The notes below the pieces were generated by a model that worked only from the letters and a program-made list of their open reading frames with translations, was not told the DNA's origin and ran no database searches. From Hyphomicrobiales bacterium (lineage in GTDB: Bacteria; Pseudomonadota; Alphaproteobacteria; Rhizobiales; Beijerinckiaceae), in NCBI GenBank assembly GCA_900299065.1, contig OMIJ01000073.1, positions 1-26,396 of the forward strand: a stretch of DNA of 26,396 nt, read 5' to 3'. This document shows positions 5,884 to 14,131 of the stretch, one piece after another; the first letter of the stretch is position 1; the number at the start of each line of letters is the position of its first letter. The position numbers were made by a program, and so were the translations under genes.

Positions 5884-8001
5884 ATGAGCCGTCCCCCGCG
5901 CGTCACCCCTTCCCAGGCTGATTCCTCGCCAAGCCCTAAGCTTCTTCCTCCGCATCAAAGTGAGGCGAATCCAAACAATGACGCGCCCGATTTGCCCGAG
6001 GCAGACCAGCCAGAGGAGGAGAGCGACGAAAGCGAAGCCGACATCGAGCTTGATCTGAGTGCGGCAGAAGATGAGGCCGAGGCACAGCCCAATGCCGTTC
6101 AGACCGGCGTGGAAATTATCCGAATGCATATGAAAGATTGCCCGACCAGCCCGGGCGTCTATCGCATGATCGGATCTACGGGCGAAGTGCTCTATGTCGG
6201 CAAGGCGCGCAATATACGTAAACGCGTCGCAAGCTATACAAGGACCAATGGGCATTCCAATCGCATTGCCCGCATGATCAGCCTGACCCAATCCATGATC
6301 TTTGTCTCGACGCAGACCGAGACGGAAGCGCTGCTGCTCGAAGCCAATTACATCAAGCAAATGAAACCGCGCTTCAATGTGTTGATGCGCGATGACAAAT
6401 CCTTTCCCTATATTTTGCTCAGCGCAGATCATCCCGCCCCGCAATTGGTCAAACATCGCGGCGCACGCAATCGCAAGGGTGATTATTTTGGCCCCTTTGC
6501 CAATACATGGGCCGTCAACCACACACTCAACGCACTGCAACGCGCCTTTCTTTTACGATCTTGCAGCGATACCTATTTTGAAAATCGCACCAGGCCCTGC
6601 CTTCAACATCAGATCAAGCGCTGCGCCGGCCCCTGCACCAATGAGATTCCGCCTCAAGATTATCAAACGCTGGTGGACGAGGCCCGCGACTTTCTCAATG
6701 GGAAAAGTCTAGCCGTGCGCAATACCCTTGCCAAGGATATGACGCAGGCTGCAGACCATCTTGAATTTGAACGCGCAGCGCGTTTGCGCGATCGCATCGC
6801 CGCGCTTTCCTCCATTCAAGGCTCACAGGGCATTAATCCGCGCAACACAGAGGAGGCAGATGTCTTTGCCATTGTCGAAGAAGCAGGACATTTTTGTATT
6901 GAAGTGTTCTTTTTCCGCACCTATCAAAATTGGGGCAATAAAGCTTATTTCCCAAGAGCTGATCGCTCTTTGACTGCAGCAGAAGTGCTCGATTCCTTCC
7001 TCGCACAATTCTATGCCGACAAGCCCCCCGCCCGGCTCATTCTGCTCTCGCAAAATATCGAGACCCGTGATTTGCTCGCTCAAGCTCTTACAGTGCGCGC
7101 CGGCCATAAAATCGAAATTCTCGTTCCGCAAAGAGGCGAGCGGCGTGAATTGGTTGAACATGCCGAACAAAACGGCAAAGAGGCTTTGGCGCGCAAATTA
7201 TCCGATCAATTGACGCAAGAGCGTCTGCTCGCCGCACTCGCACAAGCCTTTGGTATAGATCGCAAACTGCGTCGCATCGAGGTCTATGACAATTCGCATA
7301 TTATGGGCACACATGCTGTTGGCGGCATGATTGTCGCAGGCCCCGGCGGCTTTATGAAAGCCCATTACAGAACCTTCAACATCAAAAGCACTGATATCAC
7401 CCCCGGCGATGATTATGGCATGATGCGCGAAGTGCTGCGTCGGCGCTTTTTGCGCCTGACCAAAACTGAATCCACTACAGACGCGGCTACCAACCCTGTT
7501 ATAGAATCCAGCGAAACCGATGACAGCGCCGATCCCGATGTCTTTCCCTCAAGGCCGGATCTAATCCTGATCGATGGCGGTCGAGGACAATTTGAGGCCG
7601 CACGTTCCATTCTGGAAGAATTGGGCATCAATGATGTGGAATTGGCTTCCATTGCCAAAGGGCCCGATCGCAATGCCGGGCGCGAAGATTTTTATCTGCC
7701 AGGCCGCCCAGCCTTCAAACTGGCTCCGCGGGATCCAGCCCTATATTTTGTCCAGCGTCTTCGCGATGAGGCCCATCGCTTTGCTATAGGCACGCATCGC
7801 GCCCGCCGCAAAAAGGATTTCACTAAAAACCCGCTCGACGAGATCGTCGGCATCGGCCCCGTGCGCAAACGCGCTTTGCTCCATGCCTTCGGGACAGCCA
7901 AAGCCATTTCCAGAGCCTCTTTGGCCGATCTGGAAAAGGTTCCCGGAATCAATGCCGCAAGTGCCAGACTCATATTTGACCATTTCAATCCCAAGGCCTG
8001 A
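5884..8001 (+). CDS. uvrC: UvrABC system protein C (excinuclease subunit C)
   Basis: UvrC makes both incisions in nucleotide excision repair after UvrA-UvrB loads at damage. The 705-residue product has, in order: the GIY-YIG nuclease (GVY at 91-93, YVG at 104-106, catalytic R109) for the 3' cut; the UVR domain that contacts UvrB (about 280-315, with LEFERAARLRDRI); the RNase H-like 5' nuclease (EVYDNSH near 468, LILIDGGRGQ near 560); and a C-terminal double helix-hairpin-helix (GIGPVRKRALL, VPGINAASA). The first 75 residues are an acidic, proline-rich disordered extension, and a Ser/Thr/Asp insertion interrupts the nuclease domain near 530-555; extensions of this kind occur in other alphaproteobacterial UvrC proteins. 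The start at 5884 lacks a clear ribosome-binding site. It begins the uvrC-pgsA-moaD-moaE run. Confidence 0.97.
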   Translation: MSRPPRVTPSQADSSPSPKLLPPHQSEANPNNDAPDLPEADQPEEESDESEADIELDLSAAEDEAEAQPNAVQTGVEIIRMHMKDCPTSPGVYRMIGSTGEVLYVGKARNIRKRVASYTRTNGHSNRIARMISLTQSMIFVSTQTETEALLLEANYIKQMKPRFNVLMRDDKSFPYILLSADHPAPQLVKHRGARNRKGDYFGPFANTWAVNHTLNALQRAFLLRSCSDTYFENRTRPCLQHQIKRCAGPCTNEIPPQDYQTLVDEARDFLNGKSLAVRNTLAKDMTQAADHLEFERAARLRDRIAALSSIQGSQGINPRNTEEADVFAIVEEAGHFCIEVFFFRTYQNWGNKAYFPRADRSLTAAEVLDSFLAQFYADKPPARLILLSQNIETRDLLAQALTVRAGHKIEILVPQRGERRELVEHAEQNGKEALARKLSDQLTQERLLAALAQAFGIDRKLRRIEVYDNSHIMGTHAVGGMIVAGPGGFMKAHYRTFNIKSTDITPGDDYGMMREVLRRRFLRLTKTESTTDAATNPVIESSETDDSADPDVFPSRPDLILIDGGRGQFEAARSILEELGINDVELASIAKGPDRNAGREDFYLPGRPAFKLAPRDPALYFVQRLRDEAHRFAIGTHRARRKKDFTKNPLDEIVGIGPVRKRALLHAFGTAKAISRASLADLEKVPGINAASARLIFDHFNPKA

Positions 8002-8070
8002 GCAAAGGATAAAGGTTCACAATGCCAATGGGCTATTGACGTCCGGCCCGCAAGACTGTTCCTTGCCTGA

Positions 8071-8664
8071 ATGATGAGCGACAAAATGCACCTGCCGCGG
8101 CGGCACTGGACCCTGCCGAATTTATTGACTTATGGCCGCGTTCTCGCGGTACCTGTGGTCACATGGCTCCTGTTCTGGCCCGAGCTGCATTGGGTGCGCT
8201 GGCTGGCGCTGGCGATATTCGCCATTGCCGGAATTACCGATTTTTTCGACGGCTATCTGGCAAGAGCGCTCGATCAACAATCCTCGCTAGGCCGCATGCT
8301 TGATCCTATTGCGGATAAATTACTCGTCGCCGCCTGCCTGCTCATGCTGGTTGCAAATGGCATGATCACCGGAATCTGGATCTGGGCCGCCGTTGTGATC
8401 CTGGCACGTGAAATTCTGGTCTCAGGATTGCGGGAATTCCTCGCCGAATTACGCGTCTCCGTTCCGGTCTCGACTGTCTCGAAATGGAAGACAACTTTGC
8501 AATTGATCGCCATCGGCTTTCTGATTGCAGGCCCGGCCGGAGAAGTGGTCTTGCCCGGCACAAGTGCCATTGGCATTTTCTTGCTGGTGATTTCCGCTAT
8601 CCTCACCCTATATACAGGCTGGGATTATTTCCGGGCTGGCTGGAAACATGTAGCGGAAGATTGA
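8071..8664 (+). CDS. pgsA: CDP-diacylglycerol--glycerol-3-phosphate 3-phosphatidyltransferase
   Basis: Makes phosphatidylglycerophosphate, the committed step to phosphatidylglycerol and cardiolipin, in the inner membrane. The 197-residue protein carries the full CDP-alcohol phosphotransferase motif D57-xx-D60-G61-xx-A64-R65-x8-G74-xxx-D78-xxx-D82, inside TDFFDGYLAR...GRMLDPIADK. The N-terminal WTLPNLLTYGRVLAVPVV is typical of PgsA. About five or six membrane segments are visible. ATG 8071, 8074 and 8086 are all possible starts, and no strong ribosome-binding site decides between them. It follows uvrC by 69 bases and precedes moaD by three. Confidence 0.95.
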   Translation: MMSDKMHLPRRHWTLPNLLTYGRVLAVPVVTWLLFWPELHWVRWLALAIFAIAGITDFFDGYLARALDQQSSLGRMLDPIADKLLVAACLLMLVANGMITGIWIWAAVVILAREILVSGLREFLAELRVSVPVSTVSKWKTTLQLIAIGFLIAGPAGEVVLPGTSAIGIFLLVISAILTLYTGWDYFRAGWKHVAED

Positions 8665-8667
8665 GAC

Positions 8668-8919
8668 ATGAAAGCAGTCTATTTTGCCTGGGTGCGTGAG
8701 CGCATTGGCCATGCGGAGGAGGAGATTAATCCTCCCGCCCATGTCAGCAATGTAGCTGATCTCATCAGCTGGCTGAGCGAAAAGGGCGAGGAATATGCCT
8801 ATGCCTTCGAAAAGCCGCAGATCATCCGCGTTGCCATTGACCGCACCCATGTCAAACATGACACATTGATCAAAGATGCGCGTGAGATTGCCTTTTTTCC
8901 TCCCATGACAGGTGGCTGA
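8668..8919 (+). CDS. moaD: Molybdopterin synthase sulfur carrier subunit
   Basis: An 83-residue ubiquitin-fold protein ending in Gly-Gly (FFPPMTGG). The C-terminal glycine is adenylated by MoeB and thiolated, then delivers sulfur to precursor Z on MoaE to make molybdopterin. It has the family's opening KAVYFAWVRERIG and the central VRVAIDRTHVKHDT-like region before the final strand. It starts three bases after the pgsA stop and is followed eight bases later by moaE, so translation is probably coupled. A GGAAG within the end of pgsA can serve as its ribosome-binding site. Confidence 0.95.
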   Translation: MKAVYFAWVRERIGHAEEEINPPAHVSNVADLISWLSEKGEEYAYAFEKPQIIRVAIDRTHVKHDTLIKDAREIAFFPPMTGG

Positions 8920-8927
8920 GGCTGATC

Positions 8928-9395
8928 GTGACAAAGCAGACAATCATCCGCATTCAGCAAGAGACTTTCGACATTGCCCTTGAAATGCAACGTCTCTCGC
9001 AAGGCCGCTCTGATGTCGGGGCCATTGTCACTTTCACCGGCCTATGCCGGGATGAGAATGCGGCACTCTGCGCTTTGGAGCTGGAACATTATCCCGGCAT
9101 GGCAGAGGAAGAAATCGCCCGTGTTGTAGCACAGGCTGAAGCGCGATGGCCGCTTCTGGGCATCACCGTCATCCATCGCTATGGCCGCATGAATCCGGGC
9201 GATCAGATCGTGCTGGTGATCACCGCTTCATCCCATCGGCAAGCGGCATTTGAATCGGCTGAATTTCTGATGGATTATCTGAAGACACGCGCTCCCTTTT
9301 GGAAGAAGGAACATAAGCGCGATGGCACGATTGGCGATTGGGTCAGCGCCAAGGATCACGACGATCAAGCCGCTGCGCGTTGGGAACAGACTTAA
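8928..9395 (+). CDS. moaE: Molybdopterin synthase catalytic subunit
   Basis: A 155-residue MoaE that pairs with MoaD and converts cyclic pyranopterin monophosphate to molybdopterin. Signatures are GAIVTFTGLCRDEN (about residues 30-43), LELEHYPGMAEEEI, ITVIHRYGRMNPGDQ, SSHRQAAFESAEFLMDYLKTRAPFWKKE with the catalytic lysine, and the terminal IGDWVSAKDHDDQAA. The start is GTG 8928, eight bases after moaD. Its stop codon is separated from the convergent ilvE stop by only two bases, and no terminator hairpin is visible there. Confidence 0.96.
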   Translation: MTKQTIIRIQQETFDIALEMQRLSQGRSDVGAIVTFTGLCRDENAALCALELEHYPGMAEEEIARVVAQAEARWPLLGITVIHRYGRMNPGDQIVLVITASSHRQAAFESAEFLMDYLKTRAPFWKKEHKRDGTIGDWVSAKDHDDQAAARWEQT

Positions 9396-9397
9396 AC

Positions 9398-10288
9398 TCA
9401 GCCTGCAATCGCCGGATGACCATTCACCTCGGCGGTATAATCATCAATGAGCGTGCGCGAGATTTTACCCGGTGTAAATTTATAGGGACCAGCCTCTGAC
9501 ACAGGCGTGACCTCAGCCCCCGTCCCGCACAAGAAACATTCTTCAAAACCGGATAATTCTTCGGGCATGATGCGCCGTTCAATCACCTTAATGCCACGAC
9601 GTTTGGCCAGCGCAATCACGGTCTGGCGCGTAATGCCATCCAGGAAGCAATCGGCAATCGGCGTATGAATCTCACCGTCCTTGGTGAAGAAAATATTGGC
9701 GCCCGTGCATTCGGCCACACGACCCTGCCAATCGAGCATGAGTGCATCAGCATAGCCACGGCGCTCGGCGCGATGTTTGGAAATGGTGCAGATCATGTAA
9801 AGGCCAGCAGCCTTTGATCTGCACGGAGCCGTTGCCGGATCGGGACGACGATATTCGGCAATGTCGAGACGAATGCCGCGCATCTTCTCGTTGACATCAA
9901 ACATGCTGGGCCAGTCCCAGACAGCAATGGCGACATGAATGGTCGCATTCTGTGCCGAAACGGCCATCATCTCGCTACCGCGCCAGGCGACGGGGCGCAC
10001 ATAGCAAGAGGTGAAGCCGTTCTTCTCAACGACCAATTGTTTGGCCGCATCAAGCTCGGCGACAGAATAGGGAATTTCGAAATCCAGAATTTCAGCAGAA
10101 CGCCGAAAGCGCTCGGAATGCTCGGTGATCTTGAAAATCTTGCCGCCATAAGCGCGCTCGCCTTCGAACACGCAAGAGCCATAATGCAGGCCATGGCTCA
10201 GAACATGCAGCTTAGCATCGGTCCAGGGAACGATTTTGCCATTCATCCAGATGAAACCATCGCGCTGGTCGAATGACAAACCTGACAT
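9398..10288 (-). CDS. ilvE: Branched-chain amino acid aminotransferase
   Basis: A PLP fold-type IV transaminase that interconverts leucine, isoleucine and valine with their 2-oxo acids. 296 residues from ATG 10288, chosen over a 58-residue longer frame because AAGGAG sits upstream and FIWMNGKIVPWTDAKLHVLSH is the family's start. It shows LHYGSCVFEGERAY (33-47), the PLP lysine K159 in APCRSKAAGLYM, ALMLDWQGRVAECTGANIFF with the conserved glutamate, and LDGITRQTVIALA for phosphate binding. It is divergent from the MarR gene across 201 bases and converges on moaE. Confidence 0.95.
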   Translation of the reverse strand: MSGLSFDQRDGFIWMNGKIVPWTDAKLHVLSHGLHYGSCVFEGERAYGGKIFKITEHSERFRRSAEILDFEIPYSVAELDAAKQLVVEKNGFTSCYVRPVAWRGSEMMAVSAQNATIHVAIAVWDWPSMFDVNEKMRGIRLDIAEYRRPDPATAPCRSKAAGLYMICTISKHRAERRGYADALMLDWQGRVAECTGANIFFTKDGEIHTPIADCFLDGITRQTVIALAKRRGIKVIERRIMPEELSGFEECFLCGTGAEVTPVSEAGPYKFTPGKISRTLIDDYTAEVNGHPAIAG

Positions 10289-10412
10289 TTCTTGCTCCTT
10301 GGCGAACCGTCCGGATGAGACACTGAGCAATGTGGGGGCGAAAAATACCCGCAAAAAACATAGGCTCAGGCCGAACAAATGAGAATGCCCCACCAAACTG
10401 AACGGCAGGCTG

Positions 10413-10450
10413 TTCAACTTGCTCTCTTGACGAATAACAAGCAAGCTGAA
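10413..10450. promoter_or_regulatory. Inverted repeat and candidate promoter of the MarR-led operon
   Basis: TTCAACTTGCT (10413-10423) and AGCAAGCTGAA (10440-10450) are inverted copies matching at 10 of 11 positions, 16 bases apart. A TTGACG at 10427-10432 falls between the arms and is followed after 17 bases by AATATG, a possible -35/-10 pair for the gene at 10490. The geometry suits an autoregulatory MarR operator, or a site for the co-encoded response regulator; both are inferences. Confidence 0.45.
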
Positions 10451-10489
10451 ATATGTCAACATCGCTGACTTAAATAAGGCTTAGCTTGA

Positions 10490-11023
10490 ATGGAATCAGC
10501 CCTGCAATCAAAACGACTGTTGAAAGCGGGGGCCCCCTCGGCCGATCAGCCCATGTTCGATTTGATCGAACTTTTGTTTTTTGCCTATCGTGACTTTGTC
10601 GGGGATGCAGACAGACTTTTAGAGAGTATGGCCTTTGGGCGGGCCCATCATCGCGTTTTACATTTCGTCAATCGCCATCCTGGCCTGACCATTGCCGAAT
10701 TGCTCGACATATTGAAAATCACCAAGCAAAGTCTCAATCGCGTGTTGAAAGAATTGCTGGACCTCAACTATGTCGAAGCCCGTCCGGGCACGAGTGATCG
10801 GCGAAAACGCCAATTATTCACCAGCCCCAAAGGCCGACGCCTCGCCAATGAGCTGGCTAATGTCCAATCGCGGCGCTTTGCTAGGGCTCTGGCCGAATTG
10901 CCCGAAGGAGCGCGCAGCTCAATGATTGAATTTTTGCTGGCTATGATTGACCCGAGCGAGCGCGAGCAGGTTGCGGCCCTCACCTGGAACGATCCCAATG
11001 GCAAGACAAGAGCCGGGACATGA
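10490..11023 (+). CDS. MarR-family transcriptional regulator (PetP-like)
   Basis: A 177-residue winged-helix regulator. The core AFGRAHHRVLHFVNRHPG...TIAELLDILKITKQSLNRVLKELLDLNYV is a MarR helix-turn-helix, followed by the wing with the hallmark D-R-R-K-R (EARPGTSDRRKRQLF) and a C-terminal helix for dimerisation. Its stop overlaps the response regulator start by ATGA, so the two are translationally coupled. A MarR gene directly before an OmpR-type regulator resembles the petP-petR pair of Rhodobacter capsulatus, where the pair lies near the cytochrome bc1 genes. Ligand and targets are unknown. ATG 10490 has AAGG about ten bases upstream. Confidence 0.88.
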   Translation: MESALQSKRLLKAGAPSADQPMFDLIELLFFAYRDFVGDADRLLESMAFGRAHHRVLHFVNRHPGLTIAELLDILKITKQSLNRVLKELLDLNYVEARPGTSDRRKRQLFTSPKGRRLANELANVQSRRFARALAELPEGARSSMIEFLLAMIDPSEREQVAALTWNDPNGKTRAGT

Positions 11024-11748
11024 GCACAGACAGCGCCGCTCAATCCTTCGAGCCGATTGCGGATGATGCCGCTCATCTTCTTTTGGTAGATGATGATCGC
11101 CGTATTCGCGGGCTAATGGGGCGCTATCTGACCAAACAGGGCTATCGGATAACAACTTCCGGGACAGCACAGGAAGCACGCCATCATCTGCGCTCGCTCG
11201 AGTTTGATCTCATCGTGCTGGATGTGATGATGCCCGGCGAAAGCGGCCTCGAATTTGCCGCTTGGCTCAGGCAAAGCTCGGACGTGCCCATTCTCATGCT
11301 CACCGCGCGGGCAGAGGCCTCTGATCGCGTGCGGGGACTGGAAGTCGGCGCCGATGATTATCTGACCAAGCCATTTGCACCCAAAGAATTATCCTTGCGC
11401 ATCGCATCCATTCTGCGCCGGACAAATTCACGAAACGACAAGCCGGAACCTGCTCCGGCCTTATGTTTTGGTCCCTTTATATTCCAGCGAGATCGTGGCG
11501 AATTAAGACGGGGGGACGAGATTATCAGTCTGTCGGAACGCGAGCGAGAAATGCTGCGTCTTTTAGCCGAAAATCCCGGTGAACCTGTCTCGCGCGAGGC
11601 TTTGGCAGGAGAGTCTAGCATGAGCAGCGAACGCACCATCGACATGCAAATCACCCGTTTGCGTCGCAAGATTGAAATGGACTCCTCTAATCCCGTTTAT
11701 TTGCAAACCGCACGTGGAGCCGGCTATCGTCTGGTCATAGACCGCTGA
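11020..11748 (+). CDS. OmpR-family response regulator (PetR-like)
   Basis: A 242-residue two-component regulator. The receiver domain has the acidic pair D24/D25 (LLLVDDDRRIRG), phospho-acceptor D68 (LIVLDVMMPGESG), T95 (LTAR) and K117 (DDYLTKPFAPKEL). A linker rich in N/P/E leads to the C-terminal OmpR/PhoB winged helix (LSEREREMLRLLAENPGEPVSREAL, SERTIDMQITRLRRKIE, TARGAGYRL). The expected partner is the histidine kinase 22 bases downstream. Together with the overlapping MarR gene it forms a three-gene regulatory operon. Confidence 0.95.
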   Translation: MSTDSAAQSFEPIADDAAHLLLVDDDRRIRGLMGRYLTKQGYRITTSGTAQEARHHLRSLEFDLIVLDVMMPGESGLEFAAWLRQSSDVPILMLTARAEASDRVRGLEVGADDYLTKPFAPKELSLRIASILRRTNSRNDKPEPAPALCFGPFIFQRDRGELRRGDEIISLSEREREMLRLLAENPGEPVSREALAGESSMSSERTIDMQITRLRRKIEMDSSNPVYLQTARGAGYRLVIDR

Positions 11749-11770
11749 TGGCGCGGGCGCAGGAACGAAT

Positions 11771-13135
11771 ATGACAGCGTTTCCCGCCTATCTAAACAAA
11801 CCCAAAGCCCTCTGGCAGGAGGGTACACGCCGCATTGCCAATTGGCTGCCTAAGGGCCTTTATGCCCGCTCGGTTCTCATAGTCATTCTGCCTATGGTGA
11901 TCCTGCAATCTGTGATCACCTACACTTTCATGGAACGGCACTGGCAGCTTGTAACCTTTCGTCTCTCGGCCGATGTGGTGCAGGATATTTCCGCTCTGAT
12001 CGATTTGCATCAAAGCGATCCCAGCCCGCAGGCTTTCGACACTCTCGCCAAAATTGCTTCGCGCCGGCTTGGTATTGAGATTGAATTATTGCCCGGCGAG
12101 CCTTTGCCAGCCAATCTGCCTAAACCGTTTTTCTCGCTGCTCGACAATGCCCTTTCGCGCGAATTATCGACCCAGATTCGTCGCCCCTTCTGGATCGACA
12201 CCGTCGGGCGATCCAATCTGGTCGAAATTCGCCTCTTACTCGATGATGCTGTTTTACGTGTCCTTGTTAATCGCAATGCCGCTTATGCCTCCAATTCGCA
12301 TATTTTCATCGTCTGGATGCTGGGCACGTCATTAGTGCTGGTGGCTGTGGCAATTGCCTTTTTGCGCAATCAGATCAGACCTATTCTGCGCCTGGCCAAA
12401 GCTGCAGAAGATTTTGGTAAAGGCCGCGATGCCGATTTTCGTCCCCATGGCGCGCGGGAAGTCAGACAGGCGGCTTATGCGTTTATGGAAATGCGTCGTC
12501 GCATTGAACGAGCGATGGAGCAACGCACCGCAATGCTCAATGGCGTTAGTCATGATTTACGCACGATCCTAACCCGCTTTAAATTGTCACTTGCCCTGAT
12601 TGGCGAGAACGCAGAATTTGACGAATTGCATAAAGATGTCGAGGAAATGCAGCAAATGCTCGAAGCCTATCTGGCATTCGCGCGCGGTGATAGTATCGAG
12701 CCCTCAGCCCCAACAGACATGCGTGTTCTTCTCGAAGAGCTCAAGACAGATGCAGAGCGTCACGGCAATAAGACTCAATTGACCTTCCGTGGTGATATGA
12801 TGGTGACGGTGCGTCCCGATACATTCAAACGCTGCCTGGTCAATCTGATCTCAAATGCGCAGAAATATGGCGAGAGACTGTCCATCCTTGCCGAACGTGA
12901 TCTGCGCTGGTTTACAATTCATGTCGATGATGATGGGCCGGGCATACCTGCCGAGCGCCGCGAAGATGTGTTCCGTCCCTTTTTTCGTCTCGACGAAGCG
13001 CGCAATCAGGATGAGGGCGGCTCTGGTCTTGGCCTTGCCATTGCACGTGACATTGCCCGTGCACATGGGGGTGACATAGAATTGGGAGTGAGTTCTTTGG
13101 GTGGCTTGCGAGCCAGCCTGAGAATTCCGATCTGA
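11771..13135 (+). CDS. EnvZ-like sensor histidine kinase
   Basis: A 454-residue membrane sensor kinase. TM1 lies at about 33-53 and TM2 at about 178-198, enclosing a periplasmic domain of about 125 residues with no recognised ligand fold. A HAMP region follows (RNQIRPILRLAKAAEDFGKG), then the phospho-acceptor H261 in GVSHDLRTILTRF, an N-box (NLISNAQKYGE), and ATP-lid motifs DDDGPGIP and EGGSGLGLAIARDIARAHGG. The usual proline of the H-box (HDLRTP) is isoleucine here; I believe related kinases share this, so it is probably not a defect. It should phosphorylate the regulator encoded just upstream. Confidence 0.95.
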   Translation: MTAFPAYLNKPKALWQEGTRRIANWLPKGLYARSVLIVILPMVILQSVITYTFMERHWQLVTFRLSADVVQDISALIDLHQSDPSPQAFDTLAKIASRRLGIEIELLPGEPLPANLPKPFFSLLDNALSRELSTQIRRPFWIDTVGRSNLVEIRLLLDDAVLRVLVNRNAAYASNSHIFIVWMLGTSLVLVAVAIAFLRNQIRPILRLAKAAEDFGKGRDADFRPHGAREVRQAAYAFMEMRRRIERAMEQRTAMLNGVSHDLRTILTRFKLSLALIGENAEFDELHKDVEEMQQMLEAYLAFARGDSIEPSAPTDMRVLLEELKTDAERHGNKTQLTFRGDMMVTVRPDTFKRCLVNLISNAQKYGERLSILAERDLRWFTIHVDDDGPGIPAERREDVFRPFFRLDEARNQDEGGSGLGLAIARDIARAHGGDIELGVSSLGGLRASLRIPI

Positions 13136-13178
13136 CACCGGATCTCCTTCACCCGGCGAACTCAAAAAGGCAAAGCCT

Positions 13179-13955
13179 ATGCGACGCCTGATCCTTGAAG
13201 AGCCTTATTCGCAGCTGGCGATCTGGAGCAGGCGGCTGGCCGTTTTCGCCTGGGCTACATCTGCCTTTGGTCTTGGCCTTGCCCATACTCATAAAGTTGA
13301 AATGGAAGCCGCTCTAAGTGTCTTCTCTGCAGGCCTCTTGCTGGCCTGTTTTGCACTCTTGCTGGCCGGGGCAGCCCTGACTGTGATTTGGCAAGAGGCC
13401 CGCCGTGGACTGGGCGAGGCGATTTCAGCCAGTTTGATTGCCCTGCTTCTCCTTGGCTTTCCGGCCTATCTCGCTTTGATCGCCTTTCAACTGCCCATGC
13501 TCAACGATGTCACTACTGATTTGAACGATCCGCCGGCCTTTTCACGTTCGGCCAGCGCTATGGCTCAAAGGTCCATGGAGATACCGCAAGACAAACCGCA
13601 AACTCTGCGCGATGAGCAAAGGGGCGCCTATTTGGACATTCAGCCCATTTTGCTCGACCTTGAAATTGAAGACGCTTGGAAACTGGTCAAACAAACGACG
13701 CTGGCTTTGGGGTGGCGGCAGATTGACCAGACACCACCCGGTGGGCGAACCGGAATCGCGCATCTGGATGTCGTAAGCCAGACCCTTTTGTTGGCCCTGC
13801 CCCAGGATATGACGATTCGGCTCAAGCCTCTGGTGGGACAAACACGTGTGGATGTGAGATCGGCCAGCCGATATGGCCGCCATGATTTCGGCAGCAATGC
13901 CGATCAGATCCGTCGTTTTGCCAGCGAGCTGCAAAACCAGCTTGATGCCCGATGA
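13179..13955 (+). CDS. DUF1499 domain membrane protein
   Basis: A 258-residue protein with three predicted N-terminal membrane segments (about 15-33, 42-67, 83-104) and a soluble C-terminal domain from about 145. The latter, with AWKLVKQTTLALGWRQID and TRVDVRSASRYGRHDFGSNADQIRRF, matches DUF1499; the phrase R-S-x-S-R-x-G-x-x-D-x-G-x-N-x-x-R-I is its clearest mark. Function is unknown for the family. It starts 43 bases after the kinase gene in the same direction and may be the last gene of that operon, which would place it as a target or accessory of the regulatory system. Confidence 0.85.
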   Translation: MRRLILEEPYSQLAIWSRRLAVFAWATSAFGLGLAHTHKVEMEAALSVFSAGLLLACFALLLAGAALTVIWQEARRGLGEAISASLIALLLLGFPAYLALIAFQLPMLNDVTTDLNDPPAFSRSASAMAQRSMEIPQDKPQTLRDEQRGAYLDIQPILLDLEIEDAWKLVKQTTLALGWRQIDQTPPGGRTGIAHLDVVSQTLLLALPQDMTIRLKPLVGQTRVDVRSASRYGRHDFGSNADQIRRFASELQNQLDAR

Positions 13956-14041
13956 CGATCACATCATCTTTGATTTTTATAGAAAAACTTCAATCTTCTT
14001 CGTCGGCGCCTGCCAGACTGCCCGCTAGGCCTTGATCCGGT

Positions 14042-14064
14042 CCCCGACCTTGGACAGGCCGGGG
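14042..14064 (+). terminator. Possible hairpin after the DUF1499 gene
   Basis: CCCCG-A-CC (14042-14049) pairs with GG-C-CGGGG (14057-14064) around a seven-base loop with one A/C mismatch. There is no U-run after it, so it would be at best a weak terminator. The rest of the 176 bases between the DUF1499 and cytochrome genes holds a TTGACT at 14065 without a convincing -10 partner. Confidence 0.3.
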
Positions 14065-14131
14065 TTGACTTGAACTTGTCCACGTTCCAGAAAAACACTC
14101 AATCTAAAAGCATTTCGAACTGGGAGAGACC

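Noticed and set aside
5761..6540. 259-codon minus-strand open frame over the uvrC start
   Set aside because: Antisense to conserved UvrC domains, with a His/Cys-rich composition typical of shadow frames.
10289..10462. 58-residue N-terminal extension of IlvE
   Set aside because: The family start and an AAGGAG site at ATG 10288 make the longer frame unnecessary.
10470..10484. TTAA-N7-TTAG next to the MarR gene start
   Set aside because: Same reasoning; it also overlaps the ribosome-binding region, not the promoter.
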